DNA of 64,000 bases from Symbiodinium sp. CCMP2592 (GCA_905221615.1 CAJNDT010005768.1:62001-126000); one strand, 5' to 3'. Shown: positions 21,072-32,469, counted from the first letter of the stretch. Made by a program: numbers and translations. The notes: generated by a model from the letters alone, not told the origin.

Positions 21072-24000
21072 CTCCACAGCAAGTCGACATTGGCCAGCAA
21101 GTCGTCGTTGTGACCTCGCAACAGCTCAGAGTCTCTTGCGGCTAAGGTCGCTGTGCGAACAATGAGTTTCACACCCATTCCTGGAGGGCTAACGAAGCGC
21201 TTCGTTTCGCCTTAATTGCACAGGCTTCAAACTCGCACTGCGATGCCCTTGCGATCTGAATTACTGCCAACACCCCTGACCTGGGTCGAATGCTGGGACA
21301 AAGCTCCAAAAGCTGCCTGCCTTAGCGACTCGGGCCGCGAGTTTTGCAAATTGCGTTCGTTCACCGGACGCCTCTTTGACAGCTGTGAGTCAACGCAGAT
21401 TGTCAAGAACCAGCGATCAGCATTAAGCGACTCTCACTACGCCATGGAAAAGCTCCGCTTTGGGGTGATCGTTCAATCGTTCAGTTCTTGGTATGCGCTA
21501 GCAAGCTGCAAAAATCCAACTTCTCCATGCCTTGAGAACAGTCCACGAGCATGTCCCGGTCACCGTGGATGACGAGAACTGGAACCTGCGCAAGACGGTT
21601 TACATCATGCATCGTTCTCCGTCAGGGGTGGTTGGACGAGCAAGTGCCACACTACGTGATCCTTGGACAAGACATTGTGTCTTCGCATCGCGGTCTTCCG
21701 TTTCTTCTGCTGGCTCCTGCGGTCCTTCGGGCCCTTCCAGTTCAGAACTGGCTGATGGGGTCGCCTTGCCAAACAATTTGTCGTGCCATTCCTCACTCTC
21801 CCAAACAGATCTCAGGCATTCGGAAATTCTCATGAGAACCTACAGACTGTGGCGGGCATATGGTGTAACATGCATATCATACCTATGTTCAACCTGTACT
21901 TAACATCCTATCTGCACAGCAAAGAAAAAATGGTCACCACGTATGAACCACGGATCCTCTGGCTCGTCGGACATGCAGAACCTGGCGAAAGGAAACATTG
22001 CGTTTTGCAGTGGCCGCATTGCAAAATGTCGCAGGAATTCTCGCTGCGCCTGTCGTAGGCCCAGACGATTCGGTCGCGATCCGCGGGAAACTCGGGTATA
22101 GAGGCCGAATCATTTCTGGAAATTGCTCGCAAAGCGAGAGCTGGTACAGTTATGCCTTTGCCGAGGCTCCAGAGGCGTGCAGCGAAGCAATCGCCAAAGA
22201 AAGAGGATAAGGCCCTTCAGCGCGCCGTACCTCTTCACGACCTCGATGCCATACCTGCTAGAAAGAAGCGAGGGCGAAATGCGCCACAGAACGGGACTGC
22301 AATGCAAACGGAGCCTGGAGCAGCTTGGAACATAGCGACAGTTTGGTGGAAGCGATGGTGAGATGTACTGCCGGTAGAAGCGCAGAATGCCCAGAAGCAG
22401 CTCGGCGGCACAAGACTCGACCGGATTTTCGCTTTCCGGGAGAGAGGGCTCTGCCGCAGGGACGGGCTTTGCTTGATCGTCGTTTTGACGACTGGCACAG
22501 CGGCTTGTGCAGCGTCGGCCAACCGCTGCGGCTAGAACGCAGACTCCGAAAGAAGGTCGTTGCGGTGATCTTGCCTGGAGCAGCTTTGGAAGACAAGAAT
22601 TCAGCATCGGGCTTCTATGTAACAGTATTCGGGCAGCCACACATGTATTCGTGTATTAGAACGGATTGACTTCGACACTGCGTTTGCTGCAAGTGCTCTG
22701 GCGGAGCTTCCACTACGAACCGTTGTGTAGCATGAGATGCTGGCAGGCGAATTCACACTGAGGCCTCTGATCGGAGTATGGAACAATCGACTGAGACATC
22801 TGCTCACTTCCTTCAGAGATCGGCATGATGCTGCATATCCAGTGCATCCAGTGCAAAATGACCGTGGAGCCGAATGTGAGAACCCAGCTCTGCAAGACTC
22901 AGGGAACCAAGCGGGCTCAGAGTCATACAGAACACATAAGTGCACCTACCTTCTGATTCGTGAACCAAATTGGGCATCTATGGCCTCATACGGGATAGTC
23001 AGTTGATCGCAGGAAGATAGGTCCAGTTGAAGTGGTGCTGTCGGATCCGAACCCCTCCAATCACCACAGATTTCTTACCGTTCCAAAGGGGTGCTGCGGC
23101 TTTTGTCGGATTCACGCCTGAACATGCGGACTCCGACCTTTCTGCTGGCGGAATGGCCGCTCCGGCACAGCACGGTCGGACAAGTGGAGAGACGTTGCGA
23201 GTGGACAGGGCATTCTTTGATGCCAGTCGCACAAGTAGAGCAAATGTTCCAGATGTTCTTTGAATGAGGCTACATGGTGCTTCCCCGTCCTTCCTAAGCT
23301 GGCAACTCAATACAACACACCAAGAGCCTGCCATGTCCCGTGCCGTGGCCCTACTAAGCTTGTGAGATTCAAAGGCCCGATACAAGTCAAGTGGACTAAG
23401 CTGTAAGCCAAGATCGCGCATCGCTGGCAGAGCAGGCAGAGCAGGCAGAGGCAATGAGTGGCCGGGCGGCAGTCACCTTGACTGTCTTGATGACCTCGCT
23501 GTTGCAAAACATGTTCTGGACCAGGAGCTTCGAGGCTTCCTTCCCAAGGAACCTTCCAACGTCCACTCGAAGATGCGCTACATCCGAGGCGTTTAAACCC
23601 TTTCAGCAACAGTGAGAGATCTGCATCTGGTGTGGCGATGCCTTGACATGATGCAAACATGAGATTGCATGGGACTCTCGATGATGAAGACATCGATTCT
23701 AGAAACGCGTGGTTTGCCACAAGCAGGCGCTACATGCATGGCATGACATGCGTGATTGAAACGTGCTTGAAGGGCATGCAGCTTGCTAGCCAGGTTACTC
23801 AAGACTTCTCTTCTGCAACGGTGGCCTGAAATCACCCTGCCAAGCGGCTGCCCAACAGCATCTTGGAGGCTGAGGAAGGGTGCAATTAGAACGAGGCCAC
23901 AAGCTGCAGACGTCGCAGCCTCAAGCGTAAAGCATGTCGTTCAAGAACAGACACACAGATACCAACCACACTGAAACAACTGTGGAGATCAACTTAGCTG

Positions 24001-24960
24001 CCGAGAATGCACGGCGAAGTTACCTAGTGGTACATACTGGTTTGGTGAAGCAAGCTCGATGCTATGCTGATCATGGGCCCGACTGAGATGCGAGCCACTT
24101 GCAGTGCAACAGCAGCACCCAGACTGCGGCCAAGTATGATGATGTCTGACGAAGGTATGCGAAGAACCTAGCAGGCATGGGCGGCATGGGACAACTGCAG
24201 CGGCTGTCGACGTGGCCTTGTTCACGAAGTTCAGGCAGATCTGGGACGCCTGACGGAAGCTGTCCTGTGCAAAGGATAGCAGATCGTGAAACTGCCGGGC
24301 TACGAGACATGCAGTCGCATGAAGCTGAATTGCACATCTCCTCCGACGGCTTGCCAGGACATATGCCATAGCCAGGATACTCCATGATCAGGACGTGTAC
24401 CTGCACAAGGACGAGCTTCAGCGAGGGAATTTGCGAACATGCAAACAAGCCTCAAGGAGATGCCGCAAGCGGCATGCAAAGTTGTAGCACATTCCCAGGT
24501 CCTGGCAGCAACGTCAGCCAAAGAGCTTCGAAACACGGGTTGCTGCATATTCGACTGCACGAGAGCAACACAAACTCGCTGTCAAGACCTGGACTCGTTG
24601 CCGATTCTACTCATGCACCCGTCGTGGCAACACGAATGAGCTTGAGAACGTCCTCGCCGTTACTGTGGTGGAAAAAGACAAGGTATCGAGCACCGACACC
24701 TTACATGCAACGTACGGAAGATACTGTGCCGGCATGCCTGTCCGGCAAAATGGATCCAAACTCACCCAGCAACGAGCACCCAGCACTGCAGAAATAAAGC
24801 TGGAAGGCAGTCGCCAGTATCACCTGACAGCATTGTTTCATAAATTATGCCCCGAACTAGCACTGATGCAACCACGATGAGTTGAGACGCACTCTAGCTG
24901 AGCCCTGGACGGACATTGTAGTCCAAAGATGCTGGTATCCAAAGCAGCTCGCCAGGAAAA
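21072..24960 (-). CDS. ABHD17-like alpha/beta hydrolase, multi-exon
   Basis: Exons can be read in order down the minus strand: FPGELLWIPASLDYN (about 24899-24960, CAG acceptor), GDTGDCLPALFLQ (about 24786-24824), and YLVFFHHSNGEDVLKL (about 24640-24692, the oxyanion-region HGN-like motif). Next come HVLIMEYPGYGICPGKPSEE (about 24336-24400), DSFRQASQICLNFVNKA (about 24205-24264), and the nucleophile elbow IILGRSLGAAVALQVA (about 24080-24167). Then CGLVLIAPFLSLQDAVG (about 23840-23903), GKEASKLLVQNMFCNSEVIK (within 23477-23577), VPVLVIHGDRDMLV (21521-21585, catalytic Asp), and LLRGHNDDLLANVDLL (about 21072-21178, catalytic His). The family includes depalmitoylases and related serine hydrolases; the substrate is not predictable here. 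The intron 21586-23476 contains a YidD-like gene on the same strand. The N-terminal exon(s) and the stop codon were not located. Confidence 0.75.
21600..21843 (-). CDS. possible exon, C-terminal part of nested gene
   Basis: After a CTGTAG acceptor the minus strand is open to a TGA at 21600-21602: MRISECLRSVWESEEW, then KLFGKATPSAS and an acidic stretch GPEGPQEPAEETEDRD. It lies inside the ABHD-like intron, downstream of the YidD-like frame, and its stop comes 15 nt before the next ABHD exon. It could be a 3' exon of the YidD-like gene. A short piece at about 21930-21985 (CMSDEPEDPWFIRG) may join the two. No domain is recognised. Confidence 0.3.
22110..22607 (-). CDS. YidD-like membrane protein insertion efficiency factor
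   Basis: The frame opens at ATG 22607. The first ~45 residues (MLNSCLPKLLQARSPQRP, then several Arg and Cys) look like an organellar targeting sequence. The YidD core follows: LLLGILRFYRQYISPSLPPN, CRYVPSCS, then RYGIEVVKRYGALKGLILF and WRLLRCTPLE. YidD (DUF37) proteins help the YidC/Oxa1/Alb3 insertase place proteins in membranes, so a plastid or mitochondrial role is likely. A 20-codon insert (22255-22314) splits the core between SCSR and YGIE. It has GC...AG ends and is probably an unspliced 60-nt intron. The usual glycine-rich GYDP tail is missing from this frame and may lie in a later exon. The gene sits within an intron of the ABHD17-like gene. Confidence 0.75.
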   Translation of the reverse strand: MLNSCLPKLLQARSPQRPSFGVCVLAAAVGRRCTSRCASRQNDDQAKPVPAAEPSLPESENPVESCAAELLLGILRFYRQYISPSLPPNCRYVPSCSRLRLHCSPVLWRISPSLLSSRYGIEVVKRYGALKGLILFLWRLLRCTPLEPRQRHNCTSSRFASNFQK

Positions 24961-24969
24961 CTGCATCGC

Positions 24970-27595
24970 CCAAGCAGCATGTAATACGAATCATAAGACC
25001 ACGACTGCGAGTACACAAACGAAAAACTAACTTTGATCAGTCTTGGTGCCTCCCGGCAGTGTACGACCTCAGTGTGACCGCACAACATGTCTGAGATCAG
25101 AAATAACTTCGCAAACCCACGTTTGCAGCTGCCGAACCCTGAATTGCTGTCCAAGCTGCGGAGAAGGTGCAGGAAAAAAAAGCTGTGAGACAAAGGATCG
25201 TATCATCTGGCGTCCATGTTGCAAACTGCACTTTGAACATGATTGAACTATGGTGCTGTAAACTTCGCGGCCCTTCGCATTATGCATGACGAAGACATGG
25301 TCTCTTTCAATGAATGTTGAAAGTATCCTCTGCTCGAGTACACAAACAATCTTTGCTGCGGAAGTCAGCGGCAACTCTGTCTGCCTGTCAGCCCTGCTGC
25401 ACTGCAAATCGAAAACGGCTCTCAAACATTTACAGCAAGAAGTCTGTCGAACAATGCAGAAACATTCGGGTGCAAATTCATCTCGAAGCGCCGACGTTGG
25501 ATATTGGTGCACTGATGCATTCGTCGATGTCGATGTCCCGGGCCCGGTTGCGACCATTTAGACACAAGACTTACATTGCTTACATTTTCTTCCCTTGTGC
25601 ATATGTTTCTTACGTAACATAAATCGAAAGCTGCGTCACGCCTGTCCTGGAATGCGGCAAGCTGAAAATAGCCACAACTACACCAACTACACACAATGAG
25701 CCACTGCAACTCGCTCGAGGGCAGCGAAGGGGAGCACTAGGGTCGACCAAACAAGGCATACCACATACTTGATTTGGCAATTAGTCATTGCCATCCCTTC
25801 CCAGCTGTCACAAACCCAGAATCTTGTCATGTCGTCGTCCACCCCCACGGCATGCTCGTGGAAAGATCGGTTGCGTATACTGCGTTGCTCATTTGATGTG
25901 TGCTACGATTCTTGTGTTTTTTCGGGCCATTTCGGGCCCTGAGGATGGGTGATGAAGCATATGCAGCATTCTGTTCCTATTCCCATCGAAAAGTTTTGCT
26001 GGATGTGCTTGAATTGAAAATCAACTATCAAGTTAGCCACCGTTGAGCTCCAAACCGCTTTTCTCAAACGTGCTGCAATCTCAGACTTCCTACCCTCAAC
26101 AACCCCCTTTCCCCCCAATCTCAATGTACACCTGCACACAAGCCGGAGGATTCGGCCACTCTATGCTAGCGGCACGGCCAACGGGCCAACGGGTCAACAC
26201 TCGCAAACTTTCTCCCACCGTAGACACAGCAAGCAGGAGTTGCATGTAAAACTTCGATGCCGCCGCATCAACGCTAAATCTAACAAACACATAGTTAGCA
26301 CGCAGTTGAATGCTGTTGATGGACTGCAAGTTTCTTCCAACATCACTTGGAACAATTCTACCTGGAAAAGCAAACCGTCACACATACTGCACACTCTGCA
26401 TTGTGGTGACATGCAACTTTCGGTGCCATGAAGCTACCTGCTAAGCACATTGCTGTGTCGGAAATCTCGATTGCTCCAATGCTGGCCAAAAGAACTATTG
26501 ACATATGGATCCATATCACAGGCTCCATGTGGTGAAAAGCAGAAAATAGTACAGTCCATGGCCAGCAACCTACCACATGCACTCCTCTGCACTGTAGCCG
26601 AAAGCGGATTCCGGCCTTCAAACCCCGACACATAAACGGCTTTCCCTCTGGTATCATAGCCCTGTTTTCGTGTCCGGATTCAACAAGTGGAACTTCTGAT
26701 GCTGTGCCTGCTTGTTTTTCTGTCGTTCTGGTTTTCTGCTCTTTCGTTCTTGGGGAGCTGGCTCAAGACAGTGCTGTTCGGAAAACCGACTCACACCCGA
26801 TCCAGTGCTATCCTGATCACCGGGCGTTGGCCAAAGAAATACTGCGTGGGCGTGGTGTCCGCAAAAAAACTTTATATAATTAACCCTAAAACCGTCCAGC
26901 CCTGCAACCGTAGGACCTTCAAGCCCCAAACCCTAACATGGCGATGCCTTTAAACCTCGAATGATGTCCCCACCCACGAAATTATTCCAAAGTCTTCCAG
27001 ATTAGCGTAAGGTTATGAAAAATTTCTGTTTGCGGAAGCAGCCGAAGCCAAATCGACTGAATTTCTGGATTCGCTTGGCATCCAAAAAGTGAATCTGCGG
27101 GTCTGTTGTATGCTTTTTCCGCTCATACAGAAACCACACGACCGTCCCGTCAACATGAGCCCCTGAATCGTTCAGTGTCGATCGGTCTGCTGTTCAGACG
27201 CTGCGAACTTTCCACTGGCGCAGATGCACAACCACTTATTGCGGATGCCAAGAAGCCACCAATAATTGCAGTCACGACCATGCTTCAAGCCAAATCAGAT
27301 AGCATCAAATCTTGTAGATGGACGCGTTTCTGTGGACCAAAAATGGACGCAGCAAAGCAACCGTTGAGACCGCTTGCCTTTTCCACACCGCACAAAAGCG
27401 GGGAGTCTGAAAAAGTTTGAAAAAAGCGGTGATCAGGAGGATCTGCAAATCTTGTCCACAACTTTTGTTTCTCGTCGTTTTACCCCCAAATGCGTCTTCA
27501 ATTGGAGAGACCCCCCATTTGCAAACCGTTCGACAATTTTTTGTTTCGCTTTATTCCCGAAAGCATCGCGAAGGGTTCTTCCGTGCGACGCCCTT
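24970..27595. other. no firm gene; possible 5' exons of the hydrolase
   Basis: A minus-strand frame at 25069-25557 includes ERDHVFVMHNAKGREVYST and could be an upstream exon of the ABHD17-like gene, but no motif proves it. Short telomere-like words (AACCCTAAA, CAAACCCTAAC) occur near 26880-26940. The rest is unremarkable. Confidence 0.35.
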
Positions 27596-27597
27596 GA

Positions 27598-27858
27598 AAG
27601 AAGTACATAGAGTGAAGTACATTGAGTGGAGTGCAAAGTGCTTAAAGTGCAGTGCATAGTACACAGAGTGAAGTACATCGAGTGAAGTGCACAGTGCATC
27701 GGTGAAGTGCATAGTGCATACAATGAAGTGTATGGTACATAGAGTGAACTACATCGAGTCAAGTGCATGGTACATAGATGACTCTATGATTCTATGACTC
27801 TATCTCACTCTGGCTCGATGACTCTATGACTCTATCTATGACTCTATGACTCTGTGCT
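27598..27858. repeat. two adjacent degenerate minisatellites
   Basis: From about 27598 to 27778 a 10-20 bp unit of the type AGTGAAGTACAT or AGTGCATAGTACAT is repeated imperfectly a dozen or more times. From 27779 to 27858 it gives way to a tract of TGACTCTATGACTCTATC units. The change is abrupt. The open frames that cross the tract (PYTSLYALCTSP and similar) are repeat translations. Confidence 0.75.
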
Positions 27859-27952
27859 TTTGACTCTTTCCGACTGATCTACATCTCGGTAAATGATCTC
27901 TTTTTTTAAAGCCAGGGTGGCACCATCGTCATCGATCGGGAATGCAACCATT

Positions 27953-28052
27953 CGCAGGGATTGGCGTGGTCGAGCGTCCAAACGTGTGGGAAAGGTGACA
28001 ACTCTTAGACACCACCCTTCACAGGGATTGGCGGGTCGAGTGCCCAAACATG
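27953..28052 (+). repeat. pair of ~33-bp direct repeats
   Basis: CGCAGGGATTGGCGTGG and the following bases at 27953-27986 recur, with a few changes, as CACAGGGATTGGCGGG at 28020-28052. Both copies continue with a TCGAG-TCCAAAC-type stretch. The spacing is about 67 bp. Confidence 0.6.
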
Positions 28053-28510
28053 CAGGAGCATTCTTCTCTCTGTTGGCCGCTCCTCAAAGCCGAATGGTAC
28101 TACCCAGGAAAACGGGACGCAGCCCAAAGAAGAGAACGCCTGCCTACCATGCTACATGGCGGTCGACCAGTGTGGGAATTGCAGCTTCTGATCCGGAGGC
28201 CATGGCCCATCGTAGGAATATGGCCTGAATACGGCGGCGGTGGCGCATGCCATGCCCAATAACCGAGCGGCCATGTCGCGCAGAACCTGCCGCCAGATGC
28301 AGCATCCTCCATATGCTCGTCATTGAATCCAACCTGCCACTGCGGTGGACAAAGATCATTGGCTGTGTATGTCACCGCAATCCGCACACCCACATGGTTG
28401 TGTTGCCCTTACCAAGCAGCGCAGCATAAAGAGAAGAACCTGTATCGGCAGAAGGGCACTGCATTGCTGCAGGGCGACATGTGTCGCCTTTGTCCGCTCA
28501 GAGCTTTTTT

Positions 28511-28677
28511 TTGGTGGGCGGGCCTCAAAGACAGCAGTTGCTTGCACTCGGTCCCAGTAAGAACTACAAGAGTGTCAATAACAGACAGGAAAGACTGTAG
28601 AAACAAAGAGGACTACGCAAAACAAGGTGAGACGGGCTACGACTTGCACACTGAACCGGCAGATGTCGTTCAGCCCC
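28511..28677. repeat. dispersed repeat, copy 1
   Basis: GGGCGGGCCTCAAAGACAGC, then GCACTCGGTCCCAGTAAGAA and, after a variable stretch, GGTGA(G/A)ACGGGCT and GACTTGCA match the block at 32470-32645. The open frame on the plus strand (28323-29048) that covers this copy competes with a frame on the minus strand of almost equal length, so I do not call either a gene. Confidence 0.65.
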
Positions 28678-29077
28678 TTTTTGTACGCCATTTGGCTGCC
28701 GCTCAGATGCCCCGCTTTCCAGTTGCAGTGGGTAGCGCAATGGCACACACACATATGGCCTTGCTCCCTTGTCCGCGCCATCACAATAAAGCTGCCATCC
28801 CTGGCCAAGGAAGAATCTGGGCTCGCGCGGCATGCTACCATTGGGCAATGATTTCGTCCAGGAGCCAGCACCATACTTGGTCTGGCCAGTTCTCGCCACG
28901 ACAGGCTATACGCCTTATGATCCGACAGGTGCTGAAGCTCGGCCAACGCTGCGCTGATGGTGAAGGGTGGATTGACACACAGGGACCACGCCTCCGCTTC
29001 CGTACAACACCTGTGTGTCCGTGTTGCAGATGTCGCGGTCAAGATTGACGAATAGCGCGCTTGCGGCGCCACTGGCG

Positions 29078-29195
29078 CTTGGCGTGTGCAGGCAAGCGTT
29101 CCTCGCACGGCTGATTGTGGCATTGCTTGGCGTGTGCAGGCAAGCGCTCTCTGCACGGCTGACTGTAGCACGGCTTGGCGTGCGCAGGCAAGCGT
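29078..29195 (+). repeat. 48-bp minisatellite, about 2.5 copies
   Basis: Units beginning CTTGGCGTGTGCAGGCAAGC start at 29078, 29126 and 29174, giving a 48-bp period. The units differ at several positions. It directly precedes the telomere-like tract. Confidence 0.8.
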
Positions 29196-29220
29196 TCCGC
29201 CTTCACTTAAACCCTTCCAC

Positions 29221-29308
29221 TTTGGGGTTTAGGGTTTAAGGTTTAAAGTTTAGGGTTCAAGCTTCATAGGTTTAAAGTTTAAGGTTTAGGGTTTAGGTTT
29301 AGGGTTCA
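29221..29308 (+). repeat. degenerate interstitial telomere-like tract (TTTAGGG type)
   Basis: The block is built from TTTAGGG, TTTAAGG and TTTAAAG heptamers, including GGTTTAGGGTTTAGGTTTAG near its end. The plant-type telomere repeat is TTTAGGG, also reported for dinoflagellates. Mutated interstitial copies suggest an old chromosomal fusion, a repaired break or an amplified repeat. Confidence 0.75.
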
Positions 29309-29309
29309 C

Positions 29310-30205
29310 CAGCGGAGAAGCAGCTTTCAGAAATGCATGTTTGTGCTTGCCTGCAAACTGTAACGTTCCATGCTAGGGATTTGCTTCCAAGCCAACCTAA
29401 ATGTCCACTGTAGATGGATTTGCGGTTGAAGCTTTAAACCCGGATTCATGCCTGCTGCTTTCATTGTGAGTCCAAAACTCCAAGATCGATGCCTGCTACT
29501 CTCACTGCGGGCCCAGGCCTCTAAAAACTGCGTCTGCTGCTGTCACTCTGCTTCAAGCGGCCTCAAGACAACACCAAGCTGCGCGCTGTCCGGTGAAACA
29601 AACAGGGTGAAACAACAATTTTACGACGAGTCAAAACTAAAACTCACGCCTGCGGCTTTCACCGGGAATCTTTAACATGAGCTGCAGGGGTGAAACGGCA
29701 AGCAAGCTAGACATAACTCGAAAGATTTGAAGACTGTGGGTGCAAGTTCCAAAATTCAAGCGCGCTTTGACTATTCTTTTCAAGCAAGCATGCCAAAATA
29801 TTACAAAATGCCACAGCTACATGCGAAAAAGAATTAAACATGCATGTTTACAAAAGACGCATTGACGATTGTCCAGAACTTCTAGCCGATTCTAGCCTGA
29901 AGAGTATTTCTGCGATTGAGCGACAGGCATCTCACAGAAGCAAATTGCTGTCAAGAACTGTTTTTCACCAACTTATGCAGAAACATACCACAACCATATG
30001 CAAAAGATCCAAATTGCATGTCTACTTCTTGCAATAGACACATGCCGCATTGACAACTCTCCAAAACTTCCAGGAAAAGTGTTTTTGCACGATTTCAATG
30101 ACAGGCATCCCCGAAAAGCAAAGCGGTTTTTTCGAGATTCTGCACCAACTGCCTTGGCGGCTTCCGAAGAGTTCCCAAACTGCTTGGAAGCGCCCTGCAC
30201 ATGCA
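29310..30205. other. no recognisable gene
   Basis: A loose internal repetition is visible: GCCTGCTGCTTTCA-like words followed by 'CAAAACT' recur about every 60-70 bp at 29449-29665. Two similar segments, ATGCATGTTTACAAAAGACG (29839) and TTGCATGTCTACTTCTTGCA (30013), are each followed by ACGCATTGAC or GCCGCATTGAC. No gene is evident. Confidence 0.4.
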
Positions 30206-30206
30206 G

Positions 30207-32360
30207 TTAGGATAGTGTGCGCACCTCAGGGGATGGAATCCGCACCTTCTCACGGAAGCCATCGGATTGCTTGGTCTTTTTGGCTCGACCCCGCTTGTGC
30301 GCCTTCGGCCCACGTGCGATCGGTGCCAAATCAAAATCGGACACAAGGCTTTTTACAAAAGCAGCGTGCTCAGACGCCGTGTCATGAGTAAAGTGGGGAT
30401 GCTCGTCCAAGATTTGGCCGTCGGCCAAGCAGCACACCAGCACATAGCGGTAGAACAAATATTTGTGACGCTTAAAGCTCCATGTGTGCACGTTCCCCAA
30501 GCTTTCTCGCATCATGAGCTCGGAGTCTTCGTGCAAACACGACATAAACAATTCCAAGCGACTCTGCAACTCTTCTGGCTTTTCCTGAGCGAGCTTCATC
30601 TGGTATTTGGGAAGCACATACACTGCTGCTACAGCTTTGGTGCGCCCAACAATTAGAACACGGGCACCGTCCAGGTCCTTCTTCAAGTATGTGTGCTCTG
30701 CACCATGCTCTTGCAACCAGTCCCGCATCTGGGTGGCACTCAGCCGTCTGTGCTGGATGCCGGACGGGTCTACGTCTGGCTCTGACATGAGCTGCGAGCC
30801 CTTGTTGTGCAAGTGAACAGGTAGAGGCATCTCAAGTCGGAAGAACACACTCGCGAAGTGACCGGTCCGCGTCCAAGTCAGAAGAAGTTGGGCTGTGTTA
30901 TGAACTAGATCGCCCAAATCCAGGTTCCTTCCTTCTTGTGGGCAAAATTCCCTTCAATGTCCGCCACATCCTCTCTTGACTGTTGGAGGTGTATGTGGTA
31001 TAACCAATGCAGATGGAGCCCAAGCCTGACTGCCACCGTGCTCCGTACCATCGTCTGGAAGACTTGTCCAGGATGTTCTCCTCGAGGTAAGCGGCCATGG
31101 ACTCCTGGGCGTTTGGGCCGCCTAACCGGCTTATGTCAAACAAACACGTGGCCTTAAGCCTTAAGGAGTTACCTTCTGGTTCTTAAATGTACCCATCTTG
31201 CGAACCACACTCCTCGCACCACTCGTTGCGAAGCCGACCCAAAGTGTCTTTCCAGACGGTATGAAACTCACTGGGTTGCGAAAGCTTCGCTGAAAACTCG
31301 ACCACGTCGGTGATGTCAAGTTGCGGTCTTGCAGTTTGCAGGCATTCTCCTTGATGTTCTTCTTCACGTGTTGCAGATCCCGATGGATGCATGCACCTGT
31401 GAAGCAGCGCTGCATAGCTGCAAACGCACCCGCATGGCCGTCGAGAAAGATGTTGCTCACCTTTGCCGGGTTCACACCCGTCTTGTCAATGAAAGCCTTG
31501 CACAAGAGATCATACGCCTCTCATCTTCAGCTTCAGAGACACTGAACACCACAGGCCAAAACCGACACCTCACCTTTCCATGGTCATCTTTGTGAAGTAC
31601 TGCAAGTCACAAACTTCCAAGAACCAATCTTTGATGGTTTGTCTGGTAGGTGCAGTCGGAGATCAAATTGATTCTTTCACTTCCTGCCATGTACTCCGTG
31701 GCGGCCTGCATGTTGGATGCCTCAAAAAAGGCAAAGCGAACTTCATCTTCGGAGACTGTAGCGTTCATGCTCTCGAATACAGATACCGGTGCTGGCGGAT
31801 TGTTCAAAAGTCTTTCAACATTCCCACCAGTTCCACACAAAACTTCGCTTGTTTTTTCAAGTATCTGTGGCGTGAACCATCCAAAGCACGAGTCGTTGGA
31901 ATATGTGCCTCGGGCACGTTGTCCGCGACCATCTGCTTCTTCGCAAGAGTTGAAGGAAGATGACTGTACTTCCTTTTCAATATGGACTGCTCCACCTGTC
32001 AACATACACTCAAGCCGAATGTTTTTTAAACCCATCAAGTTTCTTAATTTTTCCCTATTCTTATTCACAAACAAACGCACCTCCACACCTCCAACTTTGG
32101 CCGCCTGTCATGCTTCTGATCTTTCTTGTTGCACTCCACAATGAAAAACCTGTCACCTTCTTGCACAAGACCGAGCAAGTGTAGTTTCTCTTGCTGCAGG
32201 AACATGAACCTGTAGGCCAAACCACAATCGTCATGTCTGGGGCAATGTCCCAGCACCGTGGTGTGCTTTTGAAAGGAGGAGACTTTCAACTCAATGCGCT
32301 CTTCACCGGAGTTTTGCAACCATGTACGAGCAAATCTTGCTCTGCAGAGGCAGAACACGA
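30207..32360 (-). pseudogene. MULE-type transposase, frameshifted
   Basis: On the minus strand, from high to low coordinates: a Cys/His segment (HCPRHDDCGLAYRFMFLQ, about 32230-32280), the first catalytic region INLISDCTYQTNHQRL (about 31630-31680), FWPVVFSVSEAEDE (about 31530-31570), and the second catalytic region IFLDGHAGAFAAMQRCF (about 31400-31460), followed by DLQHVKKNIKENA. Then come TYTSNSQERMWRTLKG (about 30950-31000) and a 236-residue open tail at 30207-30917. These match the DDE order of Mutator-like transposases (SDxTY ... DxxAG ... HxxxN). Adjacent blocks lie in different frames, for example at about 32090, 31520 and 30920. Either introns or frameshifts separate them; the 1-nt mismatch at 31515 favours decay. 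Confidence 0.65.
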
Positions 32361-32469
32361 AAGCACATGCCAGGTGTACACAGACTTGGGGGCCATTTGG
32401 ACGTTAAAGCTCACAATTCAATCCACTTTTTGGCGTCTGATCAAACAACTGCAGCAGAATGTCCCATGT

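Noticed and set aside
28323-29048. 241-codon open frame on the plus strand
   Set aside because: It runs through a dispersed repeat, overlaps a 198-codon frame on the minus strand, and ends beside a region-specific minisatellite. No domain.
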